DNA of 64,000 nucleotides from Achromobacter kerstersii (GCF_902859595.1 NZ_CADIJQ010000005.1:401897-465896), one strand, 5' to 3'; shown: positions 1-9,375, counted from the stretch's first letter. Translations and numbers: made by a program. Notes: generated by a model from the letters alone, not told the origin.

Positions 1-391
1 TCTTGATGCCCGCGCCCTTGCGCGTCACCAGGTGGATGCTTTCCGGATACAGCGTTGCGATCAGGCGTAGGTCTTGCGCCTTGGGCTTGCCTTCGAACGT
101 GCCGGTGCCGCTATAAGCCCAGTACGCCACGTCGGATTGCGTGAAGCCCGCTTCGAACGAACCGCCCAGAATGCCGTTGATGTTGGCGACCGACCCGTTC
201 GATGCCACCGCCGTGGCGATGAGCTTGCCGGGTTGCGACACGGCGTTGCCGATGATGCCGCCAATCGGGTAGTACGTGCCCGCCGTGCCGCCCGTGCCAA
301 TGCGGAAGAACTGCTGAGCCTGCGCGGAACCTGCGGTGCCGACTGCGGCAACGGCGACGGTCAGGGCGGTGATCCAGTGCTTGAGTTTCAT
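1..391 (-). CDS. TAXI-family TRAP transporter receptor (N-terminal part)
   Basis: Periplasmic solute receptor of a TRAP transporter of the TAXI type. The gene runs off the left edge, so only about the first 130 residues are present. The start MKLKHWITALTVAVAAVG begins a signal peptide ending near AQAQQ. It is followed by FFRIGTGGTAGTYYPIGG, the conserved glycine-rich N-terminus of TAXI proteins, and then by the IATLYPESIHLV region. A GGAG ribosome site precedes the ATG. The partner membrane gene would lie outside the window, and the ligand cannot be told (family members take up glutamate-like and other dicarboxylates). The family call is firm; the function is inferred. Confidence 0.85.
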   Translation of the reverse strand, partial: MKLKHWITALTVAVAAVGTAGSAQAQQFFRIGTGGTAGTYYPIGGIIGNAVSQPGKLIATAVASNGSVANINGILGGSFEAGFTQSDVAYWAYSGTGTFEGKPKAQDLRLIATLYPESIHLVTRKGAGIK

Positions 392-717
392 GCGAGCTTC
401 TCCGGGTCTTGTTGCTGGTGTTGTTAGAGTTGATACGTTCAGTGCGGACGGTTATCGTTCTAAGCGCCTTTTGCCGCCGGGCCGTCCCAAGGCAAAAGGA
501 GCCCCCTTGGGGGGCAGGAAGCCCGCATAGCGGGCGCACCGTGGGGGCCTATTTCTATGTTGAAATTCTGGCATGCGGGGCATGCGTAGCCAATGGTTAC
601 GGAGCTATCGTTTACCTGGGGGTCGATGGGCCTTTGGGTTATGGATGGTCTTCGTTTGGTTATGCATTCGGCCCTACGGTTACATCCCACGCGGTTCCCA
701 ACAACGGAGTTACCCCG
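392..717. other. Divergent intergenic region
   Basis: Space of 326 bp between the TAXI receptor gene, which reads left, and the PLP enzyme gene, which reads right. Apart from the double hairpin at 493-549 I see no RNA gene, no conserved operator and no convincing small ORF. The region must hold the promoters of both genes. Confidence 0.5.
493..549. repeat. Double-hairpin intergenic element (REP-like)
   Basis: Two perfect hairpins lie side by side: GCCCCC-TTG-GGGGGC at 501-515 and GCCCGC-ATA-GCGGGC at 521-535. They are followed by GTGGGGGCC, which could pair back to the first arm. The arrangement looks like a dispersed REP-type element or a strong transcript end. Only one copy occurs in this window, so repetition in the genome is an inference. 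Confidence 0.5.
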
Positions 718-1857
718 ATGTCCCAGGAAGTCATACGCGGCATAGCGCTGCCCCCGCCCGCGCAACCGGGCGACCCGTTGGCCCGCGTCGACACGCCCAG
801 CCTGGTGCTGGACCTGACGCCCTTTGAGGCCAATCTGCGCGCCATGCAAGCCTGGGCCGACCGTCACGACGTTGCCTTGCGTCCGCATGCCAAGGCGCAC
901 AAATGCCCCGAGATCGCGTTGCGGCAGCTTGCGCTGGGCGCGCGTGGCATTTGCTGCCAGAAGGTCAGCGAAGCCCTGCCCTTTGTGGCGGCCGGCATTC
1001 GCGACATCCACATCAGCAATGAAGTCGTCGGGCCGCAAAAGCTGGCCTTGCTGGCGCAACTGGCGCGCACGGCCAAGATGAGCGTCTGTGTCGATAACGC
1101 GCAGAACCTGGCGCAGATTTCCCACGCCATGGCGCAGGCCGGGGCCGAGATCGATGTGCTGGTGGAAGTCGATGTCGGACAAGGCCGTTGCGGCGTGTCT
1201 GACGACGCCTTGGTGCTGGCGCTGGCGCAGCAGGCGCGGGACTTGCCCGGCGTGAACTTCGTGGGGCTGCAGGCGTATCACGGCTCGGTTCAGCACTACC
1301 GCACGCGCGAAGAACGCGCACAGGTCTGCAAGCAAGCGGCGCGCATCGCGGCGTCCCATGCGCAGCTCTTGCGCGAGAACGGCATTGCGTGCGACATCAT
1401 CACAGGAGGCGGCACGGGCAGCGCGGAGTTCGACGCGGCAAGCGGCGTCTACACCGAATTGCAGGCGGGTTCATACGCGTTCATGGATGGCGACTACGGC
1501 GCCAACGAATGGGACGGCCCGCTCACGTTCCAGAACAGCCTGTTCGTGTTGTCCACGGTGATGAGCGTGCCCGCCGCCGACCGCGTGATCCTGGATGCAG
1601 GCTTGAAATCGACTACCGCCGAATGCGGCCCGCCTGCCGTCTTTGATGCTGAAGGGCTGACCTATGCCGCCATCAACGACGAGCACGGCGTGGTGCGCGT
1701 GGCGCCTGGCGCCACCGCACCCGCGTTGGGTGATGTGCTGCGCCTGGTGCCGTCGCATGTGGACCCCACCTTCAACTTGCATGACGGGCTGGTCGTGGTG
1801 CGGGACGGCGTGGTGCAAGACATCTGGGAGATCGCGGCGCGCGGCTTTTCGCGCTGA
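718..1857 (+). CDS. D-threonine aldolase / DSD1-type PLP-dependent enzyme
   Basis: Fold-type III PLP enzyme with an alanine-racemase-like N-terminal barrel and a C-terminal D-serine dehydratase-like domain, about 379 residues. The PLP lysine is in the motif RPHAKAHKCP near residue 60. The family splits D-threonine or 3-hydroxy-D-aspartate to glycine plus an aldehyde, or dehydrates D-serine. The C-terminal H-x-D-P-T-F-N-L-H-D segment fits the metal site (His and Cys/Asp) of this group. The frame is open upstream to 409, but the upstream translation is not protein-like, so the ATG at 718 is used. It converges on the amino acid ABC operon, which suggests D-amino acid use. The exact substrate is unknown. 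Confidence 0.85.
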   Translation: MSQEVIRGIALPPPAQPGDPLARVDTPSLVLDLTPFEANLRAMQAWADRHDVALRPHAKAHKCPEIALRQLALGARGICCQKVSEALPFVAAGIRDIHISNEVVGPQKLALLAQLARTAKMSVCVDNAQNLAQISHAMAQAGAEIDVLVEVDVGQGRCGVSDDALVLALAQQARDLPGVNFVGLQAYHGSVQHYRTREERAQVCKQAARIAASHAQLLRENGIACDIITGGGTGSAEFDAASGVYTELQAGSYAFMDGDYGANEWDGPLTFQNSLFVLSTVMSVPAADRVILDAGLKSTTAECGPPAVFDAEGLTYAAINDEHGVVRVAPGATAPALGDVLRLVPSHVDPTFNLHDGLVVVRDGVVQDIWEIAARGFSR

Positions 1858-1902
1858 TCGCCGTCAATCAATATTCATCGCGCAACACTGATAGCGCGGT
1901 AG

Positions 1903-2640
1903 TCACGGCGCCAGATTCGTCATCCCCAGAAATTGCCGCAGTTCGGGGGTGGCGGGCGCCGAGAACAATTCTTCCGGCGGCCCGATCTCATGCACGCGGC
2001 CCTGATGCATGAAGACGACACGGTCGCACACTTCGCGCGCAAAGCGCATCTCGTGCGTGACCATCAACAGCGTCATGCCATCGGCGGCCAGCTCGCGCAC
2101 CACCGCCAGCACTTCGTTGACCAGTTCCGGGTCCAGCGCCGACGTGATCTCATCGCACAGCAAGGCCAGTGGCTGCATCGCCAGCGCACGGGCAATCGCC
2201 ACACGTTGCTGCTGCCCGCCTGACAACTCTTCCGGCCACGCGTCGAACTTGTGCGCCAGCCCCACGCGGGTCAGCATGGCGCGCGCCATGTCGGCCGCTT
2301 CCGCTTCGGGCATGCGCTTGGCCACCATGGGCGACAGCATCACATTGCGCCCCACCGTCAGATGCGGAAACAGGTTGAACTGCTGGAAGATCATGCCCAC
2401 CTTGAGCCGCAGCGCACGCAGCCGCAATTCGTCGTCGGCCAGTTGCGCGTCGGCCACCATGATCGCGCCGCCATCAATCTGCTCCAGCCCATTCACGCAG
2501 CGCAGCAGCGTGCTCTTGCCCGAGCCGCTCTTGCCGATGATGGCGATGACCTCGCCGGGTTCGACGCGTAACGTCACCCCCTTCAGGACTTCGTTGTCGC
2601 CGAATTTTTTGCGGACGTCTTCAAGGGCGATGAGGGGCAT
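1903..2640 (-). CDS. Polar amino acid ABC transporter, ATP-binding subunit
   Basis: Cytoplasmic ATPase of a HisP/GlnQ-type importer, 245 residues, full length. Walker A is GKSGSGKST at residues 36-44, the signature is LSGGQQQRVAIARAL, Walker B is LLCDEITSALDP and the H-loop is MVTHEM. It is the last gene of a three-gene set (receptor, permease, permease, ATPase) read leftward, and its start overlaps the end of the second permease gene by 20 bp. The substrate is probably a polar or acidic amino acid and cannot be fixed from the sequence. Confidence 0.93.
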   Translation of the reverse strand: MPLIALEDVRKKFGDNEVLKGVTLRVEPGEVIAIIGKSGSGKSTLLRCVNGLEQIDGGAIMVADAQLADDELRLRALRLKVGMIFQQFNLFPHLTVGRNVMLSPMVAKRMPEAEAADMARAMLTRVGLAHKFDAWPEELSGGQQQRVAIARALAMQPLALLCDEITSALDPELVNEVLAVVRELAADGMTLLMVTHEMRFAREVCDRVVFMHQGRVHEIGPPEELFSAPATPELRQFLGMTNLAP

Positions 2641-3277
2641 GCAACTTCCTTTCCAGCCGGAGGCTAAGGCGCGACAGGGGCCAGCACAGCGCGAAGTAAA
2701 TCAGCGCGGCGCAGGCATAGACGGTGAAGGGACTGAACGTGGCGTTGGTGATCACCGTGCTGGCTTTCGACAGCTCGGTGAACCCGATGATGGAGGTCAG
2801 CGCAGTGCTCTTGACGATCTGCACCGCAAACCCGACGGTGGGCGCAATCGCGATGCGCAGCGCCTGCGGCAGCACCACGTAGCGCATCTGCTGCACATAG
2901 CCCAGCGCCAGGCTGGCGGACGCTTCCCATTGGCCCTTGGGGATGGCTTCCACGCAGCCGCGCCAGATCTCGGCCAGGAACGCGCCCGACCACAGCGTCA
3001 GCGCCGCGCCCGCAGCCAGCCAGGGCGGCACTTCCAGGCCCAGCAAAGACAGCCCGAAGAACGCCAGGAACAGCTGCATCAGCAGCGGCGTGCCTTGGAA
3101 CAGTTCGATATAGGCCCAGCTGGCGCGGCGCATCAGCGCCACGCGCGACGTGCGCATCATCAATGCCAGCACGCCCATCGCCGCACCGCCGGCGAAAGCC
3201 ACCAGCGATAGCACGACCGTCCAGCGCGCGGCCAGCAGCAAGTTGCGGACGATGTCCCAGGTTGAAAATTCAATCAT
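2621..3277 (-). CDS. Polar amino acid ABC transporter, permease 2
   Basis: Inner-membrane permease of the HisM/GlnP family, 218 residues with about five membrane helices. The EAA loop that docks on the ATPase is EASASLALGYVQQMRYVVLP. The frame stays open to 3451, but translation upstream of 3277 is shadow sequence. The ATG at 3277 forms an ATGA overlap with the stop of the preceding permease gene, which fixes this start and shows translational coupling. It pairs with permease 1 to form the channel. Confidence 0.92.
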   Translation of the reverse strand: MIEFSTWDIVRNLLLAARWTVVLSLVAFAGGAAMGVLALMMRTSRVALMRRASWAYIELFQGTPLLMQLFLAFFGLSLLGLEVPPWLAAGAALTLWSGAFLAEIWRGCVEAIPKGQWEASASLALGYVQQMRYVVLPQALRIAIAPTVGFAVQIVKSTALTSIIGFTELSKASTVITNATFSPFTVYACAALIYFALCWPLSRLSLRLERKLHAPHRP

Positions 3278-3942
3278 CGCGCCGCCTTGCGAAACAGCCG
3301 TTGGCCCACCATGCGCAGCAACTGGCGCAACAGGATGGCCAGCGCCAGGTAGATGCCGGTCGTGACCAGGTAGACCTCGAACGCGCGGAAGTTGCGCGAC
3401 TGGATGAAGTTGGCCGCAAAGGTCAGGTCTTCGGCCGCGATCTGCGAACACACCGCCGAGCCCAGCATCACAATCACGATCTGCGAAGACAGCGCCGGCC
3501 AGATGCGTTTCAACGCAGGTTTCAGCACCACGTGCCGGAACACCTGAAAGCGCGTCATCGCCAAGCTCGCGCCCGCCTCGTACTGCCCTTTCGGCGTGGC
3601 GTCGATACCGGCGCGGATGATCTCGGCGCTATAGGCGCCCAGGTTCAGCGCCATCGCCATGCAGGCCGCTTGCATCTCGCCCAGCTGCACGCCCAGCGAT
3701 GGCAAGCCGAAGAACACGAAGAACAGCTGAATCAGAAAGGGCGTGTTGCGGATCAGTTCAACGTACGCCGTGACCGGCGCGCGCAACCACGCCGGGCCTT
3801 GCGTGCGGACCCAGGCGCAGGCGATGCCCAGCGCCACGCCCGCCACCGCGCCGAACGCGATCAGTTCGACGGTGACGCCGATGCCCTTCACGAGCACCGG
3901 CGTGTAATCGAATACCGACGCGAAGTCGTATTGATAAGCCAT
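3274..3942 (-). CDS. Polar amino acid ABC transporter, permease 1
   Basis: HisQ/GlnP-type inner-membrane permease, 222 residues. It has the typical YVELIRNTPFLIQLFFVFFGLP segment and an EAA loop, EAGASLAMTRFQVFRHVVLKP. It lies 18 bp after the receptor gene and overlaps permease 2 by 4 bp, so the four genes form one operon. Two different permeases imply a heterodimeric channel. Confidence 0.92.
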   Translation of the reverse strand: MAYQYDFASVFDYTPVLVKGIGVTVELIAFGAVAGVALGIACAWVRTQGPAWLRAPVTAYVELIRNTPFLIQLFFVFFGLPSLGVQLGEMQAACMAMALNLGAYSAEIIRAGIDATPKGQYEAGASLAMTRFQVFRHVVLKPALKRIWPALSSQIVIVMLGSAVCSQIAAEDLTFAANFIQSRNFRAFEVYLVTTGIYLALAILLRQLLRMVGQRLFRKAAR

Positions 3943-3960
3943 GATGGCCGCCTTCGGTAC

Positions 3961-4743
3961 TTACAGATCCTTGGGCAGCTCGGCCCCCAGCCATTTCTGC
4001 GAGATTGCCGACAGCGAACCGTCACGCTTGGCGGCGGCCAGGATGTCGTTGACCTTGGCGCGCAGCTTGGGCTCGTCCTTGTTCATGCCGATGTAGCACG
4101 GCGAGTTCTTGATCAGGAATTTCGTCTCGGGCTTTTTCGCCGGGTTGCGCGCCAGGATGGCGGCGGCGACCACGTTGCCCGTGGCGATCATCGGCACCTG
4201 GCCCGACAGGAAGGCGGTGATGGTGCCGTTGTTGTCTTCATAGCGCTTCAACGTGGCGGATTCCGGCGCAATCTTCGACAGCTCGATATCTTCCACCGCG
4301 CCGCGTGTCACACCAATCGTCTTGCCCGCCAGGTCGGCGGCCGACGAGACCTTCAGGTCCGCCGGGCCGAATACGCCATTGAAGAACGGCGCGTAGGCGT
4401 CAGAGAAGTCGATGGCTTTTTCGCGCTCGGCATTCTTGCCCAGGCTGGAGATCACCAGGTCCACCTTGCGGGTTTGCAAGTACGGCACGCGGTTGGCGCT
4501 GGTGACCGGCACCAGTTCCAGCTTCACGCCCAGCTGCTTGGCGATCAGCGCGGCGGTGTCGATGTCATAGCCCAGCGGCTTCATATCGGCGCCCACCGAG
4601 CCGAACGGCGGGAAATCCTGCGGCACGGCAATCTTGATGGTGCCCGCTTTGACGATATCGTCCAGCGTGTCGGCGTGCGTCAGCGGCGCGGCCAGCAGGC
4701 TGGCGGCGGTGCAAAGGGACAACAACAGGGTTCTACGGTTCAT
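3961..4743 (-). CDS. Polar amino acid ABC transporter, periplasmic binding protein
   Basis: Family 3 extracellular solute-binding protein, 260 residues, first gene of the operon. The start MNRRTLLLSLCTAASLLAAPLTHA is a signal peptide. The mature part carries the family signature GYDIDTAALIAKQLGVKLE and the DLVISSLGKNAEREKAIDFS region that contacts the amino acid carboxylate. Translation upstream of 4743 (open to 4836) looks like non-coding shadow, and a GGAGAG-like site precedes 4743. The neighbouring D-threonine-aldolase-like enzyme may share the substrate, but that is inference. Confidence 0.9.
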   Translation of the reverse strand: MNRRTLLLSLCTAASLLAAPLTHADTLDDIVKAGTIKIAVPQDFPPFGSVGADMKPLGYDIDTAALIAKQLGVKLELVPVTSANRVPYLQTRKVDLVISSLGKNAEREKAIDFSDAYAPFFNGVFGPADLKVSSAADLAGKTIGVTRGAVEDIELSKIAPESATLKRYEDNNGTITAFLSGQVPMIATGNVVAAAILARNPAKKPETKFLIKNSPCYIGMNKDEPKLRAKVNDILAAAKRDGSLSAISQKWLGAELPKDL

Positions 4744-4976
4744 GAGGAACTCTCCAGGGCGCACATCGCCCGGGGCGGGTCGATGCGTTGCACACCAATT
4801 CGGTATACAAAGCTGGAAAAGCAAGTTCCGTGCCATTTCGCGTGGCAGGGGATTGCGCTGCGCGAGGCTTGCGATGCGTTTGCGCTCTGCCCTGTTTTGG
4901 TGCCGCGCATGCGCCGGAACCGGGCATGCGCCGCACCGGTTTGGTGGGTGTTGATAACTCGGGGCGCTTGTGCGGA

Positions 4977-5885
4977 TCAGGCGTCCAAGTGGGGCCGCAT
5001 CAGCGCGTCAAACCACTCTTGAAAGACGGTCAGCCGGCGCGTGCGCTGCCGCCGGTGCGGATAGATCAACGACACCGGCATGGGCGCCGCGCGATACGCC
5101 GGCATCACTTCGACCAGCTCGCCGGCATCCAGCAAATGCTGAACATCGAAGCGCGGAATCTGGATGAGCCCCAGGCCGGCCAGGCAGCAGGCGATGTAGT
5201 TTTCGGCGTTGTCCACGGTCACCCGGCTGGGCAGCGGCGCGGGAAGCCCGGTGTCATCGCCGGGCGGCAATTCCCAAGGCAGTTCGCGGCCCGTCTTGGG
5301 CGACGCATATCCCACGGCCCAATGGCCGCTGGACAAGTCGGCGGGCTGGCGTGGTTCGCCATGCTCGCGCACATAGCCGGGGCTGGCGCAGTTGATCAGG
5401 GCGATCCGGCCCAGCGGCCGAACCACCAGGCTGCTATCGGCAAGCGCGCCGATGCGTACGGCGCAGTCCACGCCTGCCTGCACCAGATCGATCGCGCGGT
5501 CAGTAGAGGTCAACGCCAGTTCCAGCCGGGGGTGGCGGCGCAGCAAGCCAGGCAGCGCCGGCGCGATCAGGCGGCGGGCGATACGGCTGGGCACATCAAT
5601 GCTCAGCCGGCCCGACATCTGGCGCTGGCTGGCATGAAACAGCTGGTCGATGTCTTCCACTTCCGCCAGCAACGGGCGCACGCGCGCCAGCAGTTGTTCG
5701 CCGTCGGCCGTCAGGCGAACCTGCCGCGTCGTGCGGTGCAAGAGGCGCACGCCCAGCTGCGTTTCCAGCTGCTGGATGGCGGCCGACACCGACGCCCGCG
5801 GCGCGTCCAGCGCGTTGGCGGCTTTGATGAAGCTGCCCATTTCGGCGACGTGGGCGAAGACGCGGTATTGGTCGAATCTGTCCAT
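4977..5885 (-). CDS. LysR-family transcriptional regulator
   Basis: 302-residue LysR regulator: winged HTH in residues 1-60 (FAHVAEMGSFIKAANALDAPRAS) followed by a periplasmic-binding-like effector domain from about residue 90. It begins 18 bp after the SDR gene and reads the same way, so the two probably share a transcript. That differs from the common divergent layout of LysR genes and their targets. The HTH resembles the CrgA/DmlR branch, whose members often control neighbouring oxidoreductases. The effector is unknown. Confidence 0.9.
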   Translation of the reverse strand: MDRFDQYRVFAHVAEMGSFIKAANALDAPRASVSAAIQQLETQLGVRLLHRTTRQVRLTADGEQLLARVRPLLAEVEDIDQLFHASQRQMSGRLSIDVPSRIARRLIAPALPGLLRRHPRLELALTSTDRAIDLVQAGVDCAVRIGALADSSLVVRPLGRIALINCASPGYVREHGEPRQPADLSSGHWAVGYASPKTGRELPWELPPGDDTGLPAPLPSRVTVDNAENYIACCLAGLGLIQIPRFDVQHLLDAGELVEVMPAYRAAPMPVSLIYPHRRQRTRRLTVFQEWFDALMRPHLDA

Positions 5886-5903
5886 GCGTGACAGAGTAGC
5901 CGC

Positions 5904-6677
5904 TTACTTTGTCGTGTAGCCGCCGTTGATCAAAATGGTCTGGCCGGTGATCCACCAGCCGTCGCTGACCAGGTGGCGGATGAACGGCACGACGTCTTCG
6001 ATATCGGTCAGCCCCGTCTTGCTGAAGGGCGAGAGCGCGGCGGCGGTCTTGTGATACGCCACCGCATCGGCGCCTTCGGCCGGGTAGAAGAACGGCGTGT
6101 CCATCGGGCCGGGGCCGACTGCCGTGACCGAAATGCCGCGCGCGCCAAACTCTTTCGACGCCGCGCGGGTGTAGTGCTCAACCGGCGCCTTGGTGCCCGC
6201 ATAGGCGGCATAGAACGGCGTGAACGCACCCAGCAACGACGTCACCAGCGTGCAGATCTTGCCGTGGTCGTTCACGTGCCGGCCCGCTTCGCGCAGGAAG
6301 AAAAACGCCGTCTTGGAATTCACCGCCGTCATCTCGTCGTACTCGGCTTCGCTGATCTCGGTGAACGGCTTCTTCAAGACCTTGCCAACGGTATTGATCG
6401 CGATATCGGGTTTGCCCACGGCTGCGATCGCATCCGCAAACAGCTTCTCGACCGCGCCCGCCGTCGTCAGGTCAGCTTGCAAGGCCACGGCCTTTGCGCC
6501 CGCCGCTTCAACGGCGGCCACGGTCGCGTCGGCATCGGCTTTGGACGCAGCGCTGTTGTAGTGGATGGCGATGGCGCGGGCGCCGTGCGCGGCCAAGTCG
6601 CGCGCAATCAACCCGCCCAGGTTCTTCGCCCCGCCTGCAATCAGCACGACTTTGCCTTTGATGGAATGGTCTGCCAT
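5904..6677 (-). CDS. SDR-family oxidoreductase
   Basis: Short-chain dehydrogenase/reductase, 257 residues. The cofactor loop is GGAKNLGG (a variant of TGxxxGxG), the NNAG position reads INTVGK, and the active-site Tyr-Lys is in YAAYAGTKAPVEHY. The C-terminus GQTILINGGYTTK is typical. The first ATG in the frame is at 6692, but AAGGGG lies 6-7 bases before the ATG at 6677, so that start is preferred. NAD(P)H preference and substrate cannot be read out. The gene lies directly before the LysR gene. Confidence 0.88.
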   Translation of the reverse strand: MADHSIKGKVVLIAGGAKNLGGLIARDLAAHGARAIAIHYNSAASKADADATVAAVEAAGAKAVALQADLTTAGAVEKLFADAIAAVGKPDIAINTVGKVLKKPFTEISEAEYDEMTAVNSKTAFFFLREAGRHVNDHGKICTLVTSLLGAFTPFYAAYAGTKAPVEHYTRAASKEFGARGISVTAVGPGPMDTPFFYPAEGADAVAYHKTAAALSPFSKTGLTDIEDVVPFIRHLVSDGWWITGQTILINGGYTTK

Positions 6678-6812
6678 GGAAAACCCCTTCATGAATCAAT
6701 GGAGCTTCGAGCTTAGGCAAGGGCTTGCTGTGGATAAACCGGCTGAGGCGAGATGGATCATCCAGAAAAACCGCCCAATCCCGGGGGCGGGCGTGCACGA
6801 CGGGCGGGCCAT

Positions 6813-6847
6813 AAAAAAGCCGCCCCTGAAAAACAGGGACGGCTTTT
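6813..6847 (-). terminator. Rho-independent terminator of the Bug receptor gene
   Basis: The arms AAAAGCCGCCCCTG and CAGGGACGGCTTTT pair with one mismatch around an A-rich loop. Read on the minus strand, the hairpin ends in TTTTTTAT, 20 bp past the stop of the gene at 6868. Confidence 0.85.
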
Positions 6848-6867
6848 CGGCGTGGCCGACGGCGTGC

Positions 6868-7833
6868 TTAGTCCACCTGCGCGCCGGACTGCTTGACCGC
6901 GCGGCCCCACTTGTCCACTTCCGCCGCGATGAATGCGCCGGTGGCTTCGGGCGTCAGCGGCATCGGTTCGGCGCCCCGGTCACGCAGGAACTTCTGCATT
7001 TCCGGCGTCGACAGCGCCTGGCCGATCTGCTTGCTCAGGTAGTTCGTCACCGCAGGCGGCGTGTCGCGCGGGGCCAGCACGGCGGCCCAGCCAATCGCCT
7101 CAAAGCCGGGGTAGCCGGATTCGGCCACGGTCGGCACGTCGGGCAGCTGCGGCAGGCGCTTGGCGGTGGTCACGGCCAGCGCCACGGCCTTCTTGTTCTG
7201 CACGTGCGGCAGGCCGGCCGTCACCGAATCCACCATCAACGGCACCTGGTGACCCAGGAAATCCGCTTGGGCCGGGCCACTGCCCTTGTACGGAATGTGG
7301 CGGATGTCGATATCGGCTGCGGCCTTGAACATCTCGGCCGACAGATGCTGCGTGCCGCCGATGCCGGCGCTCGCGTAGGCCAGTTCGCCGGGATTGGCGC
7401 GCGCCTGCGTCACCAGCTGCTTGAGCGACGTGATGCCGGATGCCGGCGTGGCCAGGAACATCAGCGGCACCGAGAACACGCCCGACACCGGCGCGAAATC
7501 CTTGGTCAGGCTGTAGTTGATGGTCTTGTACAGCGTCTGGTTGACCGCGGCGGCGCTGCCCGCAATGACCAGCGTGTAGCCATCGGCGGGGGCGCGCATG
7601 GCTTGTTCCATGCCGATGTTGCTGCCGGCGCCAGCGCGGTTTTCCACCACGATCGGCTGCTTCACGGCCGCGCCCAGCTTTTCAGCCAGCGCGCGGGCGA
7701 AGATGTCGGTGGCCTGTCCGGGCGGGAACGGCACGATCAGGCGGATGGGTCGTTCGGGATATTCGGCGTGCACGGGCGCGCCGGCCGCCGCCAGCGCCAG
7801 GCCGGCTGCAAGACTGGAAAGGATACGTTTCAT
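6868..7833 (-). CDS. Bug/TctC-family tripartite tricarboxylate receptor
   Basis: Periplasmic receptor of the Bug family, 321 residues. The signal peptide MKRILSSLAAGLALAAAGAPVHA is followed by YPERPIRLIVPFPPGQATDIFAR, the usual first beta-alpha unit whose loop binds a carboxylate. Further family marks are VVENRAGAGSNIG and LPDVPTVAESG. No tctA or tctB gene is nearby, which is normal for this family in Bordetella-type genomes. It stands alone, with its own terminator at 6813-6847. The ligand is unknown. Confidence 0.92.
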   Translation of the reverse strand: MKRILSSLAAGLALAAAGAPVHAEYPERPIRLIVPFPPGQATDIFARALAEKLGAAVKQPIVVENRAGAGSNIGMEQAMRAPADGYTLVIAGSAAAVNQTLYKTINYSLTKDFAPVSGVFSVPLMFLATPASGITSLKQLVTQARANPGELAYASAGIGGTQHLSAEMFKAAADIDIRHIPYKGSGPAQADFLGHQVPLMVDSVTAGLPHVQNKKAVALAVTTAKRLPQLPDVPTVAESGYPGFEAIGWAAVLAPRDTPPAVTNYLSKQIGQALSTPEMQKFLRDRGAEPMPLTPEATGAFIAAEVDKWGRAVKQSGAQVD

Positions 7834-8049
7834 GATTGGTCAGTAAAAAGCGACAACGGGCTGCGCGCGCAGGGCGCGCCACTTGCATAAAATAGAGCGC
7901 CCGAGACGGCGGCCCTTTTGAGGCGGCCCGGGGCGAATCGGCGGGGGTGCGTCACGATAGCATCCCTCTGTCGGTGCTACATTTGCCCTTTCGCGTTTCC
8001 CCCGCGAAGTTTTCTTCTTCCCCTGTCCTTTCACCCCGCAGGAACCGCC

Positions 8050-9243
8050 ATGGAATTCAGCCAGTTCAACGTCAACACCCTCATGGATATCACCTCCCGC
8101 CCGGACCTCGTGTTCGTCAGCGGCAAGGGATCCTGGCTGGAGGATCACGCGGGCAAGCGATACCTGGACTTCGTGCAGGGCTGGGCCGTGAACACGCTGG
8201 GCCACTCGGCGCCGGAAATGCAGCGCGCGCTGATCGAACAGTCGCAAAAGCTGATGAACCCGTCGCCGGCGTTCTACAACATCCCCTCGATCGAGCTGGC
8301 GCAACGCCTGACCGGCGCGTCCTGCTTTGACCGCGTGTTCTTCGCCAACAGCGGCGGCGAAGCCAACGAAGGCGCCATCAAGCTGGCGCGCAAGTGGGGC
8401 CAGGTCAAGAAGAACGGCGCCTACAAGATCATCACGATGAACCACGGCTTCCACGGCCGCACGCTGGCCACGATGTCCGCATCGGGCAAGCCGGGCTGGG
8501 ACAAGATGTTCGCCCCGCAAGTCGAAGGCTTCCCCAAGGCTGAGCTGAACGACCTGGAATCGGTGAAGAAGCTGATCGACGACAAGACCGTCGCCATCAT
8601 GCTGGAGCCGGTGCAAGGTGAAGGCGGCGTCATCCCCGCCACCCGCGAATTCATGCAAGGCCTGCGCAAGCTGGCCGACGAAAACCAGCTGCTGCTGATC
8701 GTTGACGAAGTCCAGACCGGCATGGGCCGCACGGGCAAGATGTTCGCCTACCAGCATTCCGACGTCACGCCTGACATCATGACGCTGGCCAAGGGCATCG
8801 GCGGCGGCGTGCCGCTGGCCGCGCTGCTGGCGCGCCAGGACGCTTGCGTGTTCTCGCATGGCGACCAGGGCGGCACGTACAACGGCAACCCGCTGACCAC
8901 CGCCGTCGGCGTCGCCGTGTTCGACGCGCTGGCCGCCCCGGGCTTCATGGACGCCGTCAACGCGCGCGCCAAGCAACTGTCCGAAGGCCTGCTGGCCCTG
9001 TCGGCCAAGTACGGCATGAAGGGCGAGCGCGGCCAAGGCCTGCTGCGCGCCTTGATCATGGACCGCGACGACGGCCCCGCCATCGTCGAAGCCGCCCGCA
9101 ACCAGAACCCGCAAGGCCTGCTGCTGAACGCCCCGCGCCCCAACCTGCTGCGCTTCATGCCGGCGCTGAACGTCACGGCCGAAGAAATCGACCTGATGCT
9201 GACGCAACTGGACGCGCTGATCGCACAGGTCCGTAAGGCGTGA
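8050..9243 (+). CDS. argD: Acetylornithine aminotransferase
   Basis: Class III PLP aminotransferase, 397 residues. It makes N-acetylornithine from the semialdehyde in arginine synthesis and may also act on succinyldiaminopimelate. Seen: [20 protein letters not shown] near residue 97, [15 protein letters not shown] at 215-229, and the PLP lysine in TLAKGIGGG at residue 248. The frame is open upstream to 7918, but AGGAACC just before the ATG at 8050 and the usual family N-terminus support this start. A strong terminator follows. A related omega-amino acid aminotransferase cannot be ruled out, but the fit to ArgD is good. Confidence 0.85.
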   Translation: MEFSQFNVNTLMDITSRPDLVFVSGKGSWLEDHAGKRYLDFVQGWAVNTLGHSAPEMQRALIEQSQKLMNPSPAFYNIPSIELAQRLTGASCFDRVFFANSGGEANEGAIKLARKWGQVKKNGAYKIITMNHGFHGRTLATMSASGKPGWDKMFAPQVEGFPKAELNDLESVKKLIDDKTVAIMLEPVQGEGGVIPATREFMQGLRKLADENQLLLIVDEVQTGMGRTGKMFAYQHSDVTPDIMTLAKGIGGGVPLAALLARQDACVFSHGDQGGTYNGNPLTTAVGVAVFDALAAPGFMDAVNARAKQLSEGLLALSAKYGMKGERGQGLLRALIMDRDDGPAIVEAARNQNPQGLLLNAPRPNLLRFMPALNVTAEEIDLMLTQLDALIAQVRKA

Positions 9244-9270
9244 TTTCGTCAGGTAGGTAGGGAATAAGCC

Positions 9271-9299
9271 AAGGGCCGCAGCAATGCGGCCCTTGTTTA
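9271..9299 (+). terminator. Terminator after argD
   Basis: Perfect 10-bp stem AAGGGCCGCA / TGCGGCCCTT with a 4-base GCAA loop, followed by a short T-rich run (TGTTTAT), 27 bp past the argD stop. Confidence 0.8.
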
Positions 9300-9345
9300 T
9301 TTGGAACGCCACCCATGGTGTGACGCGGCGGATCGCCTATCGTGC

Positions 9346-9375
9346 GTGGTATTGGTGTCCGTGGTATTGGTGTCA
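9346..9375. repeat. Two-copy 15-bp tandem repeat
   Basis: The unit GTGGTATTGGTGTCC occurs at 9346-9360 and again at 9361-9375 with the last base changed. It lies between the argD terminator and the motif array upstream of the cupin gene. Confidence 0.7.

Noticed and set aside
409..717. N-terminal extension of the DSD1-type enzyme
   Set aside because: The open frame continues to 409, but the encoded residues are not conserved in type and run through the hairpin element. The ATG at 718 matches the family.
3163..5022. 619-codon plus-strand frame across the amino acid ABC genes
   Set aside because: Shadow of three well-defined minus-strand genes; His/Arg/Gln-rich translation with no domain.
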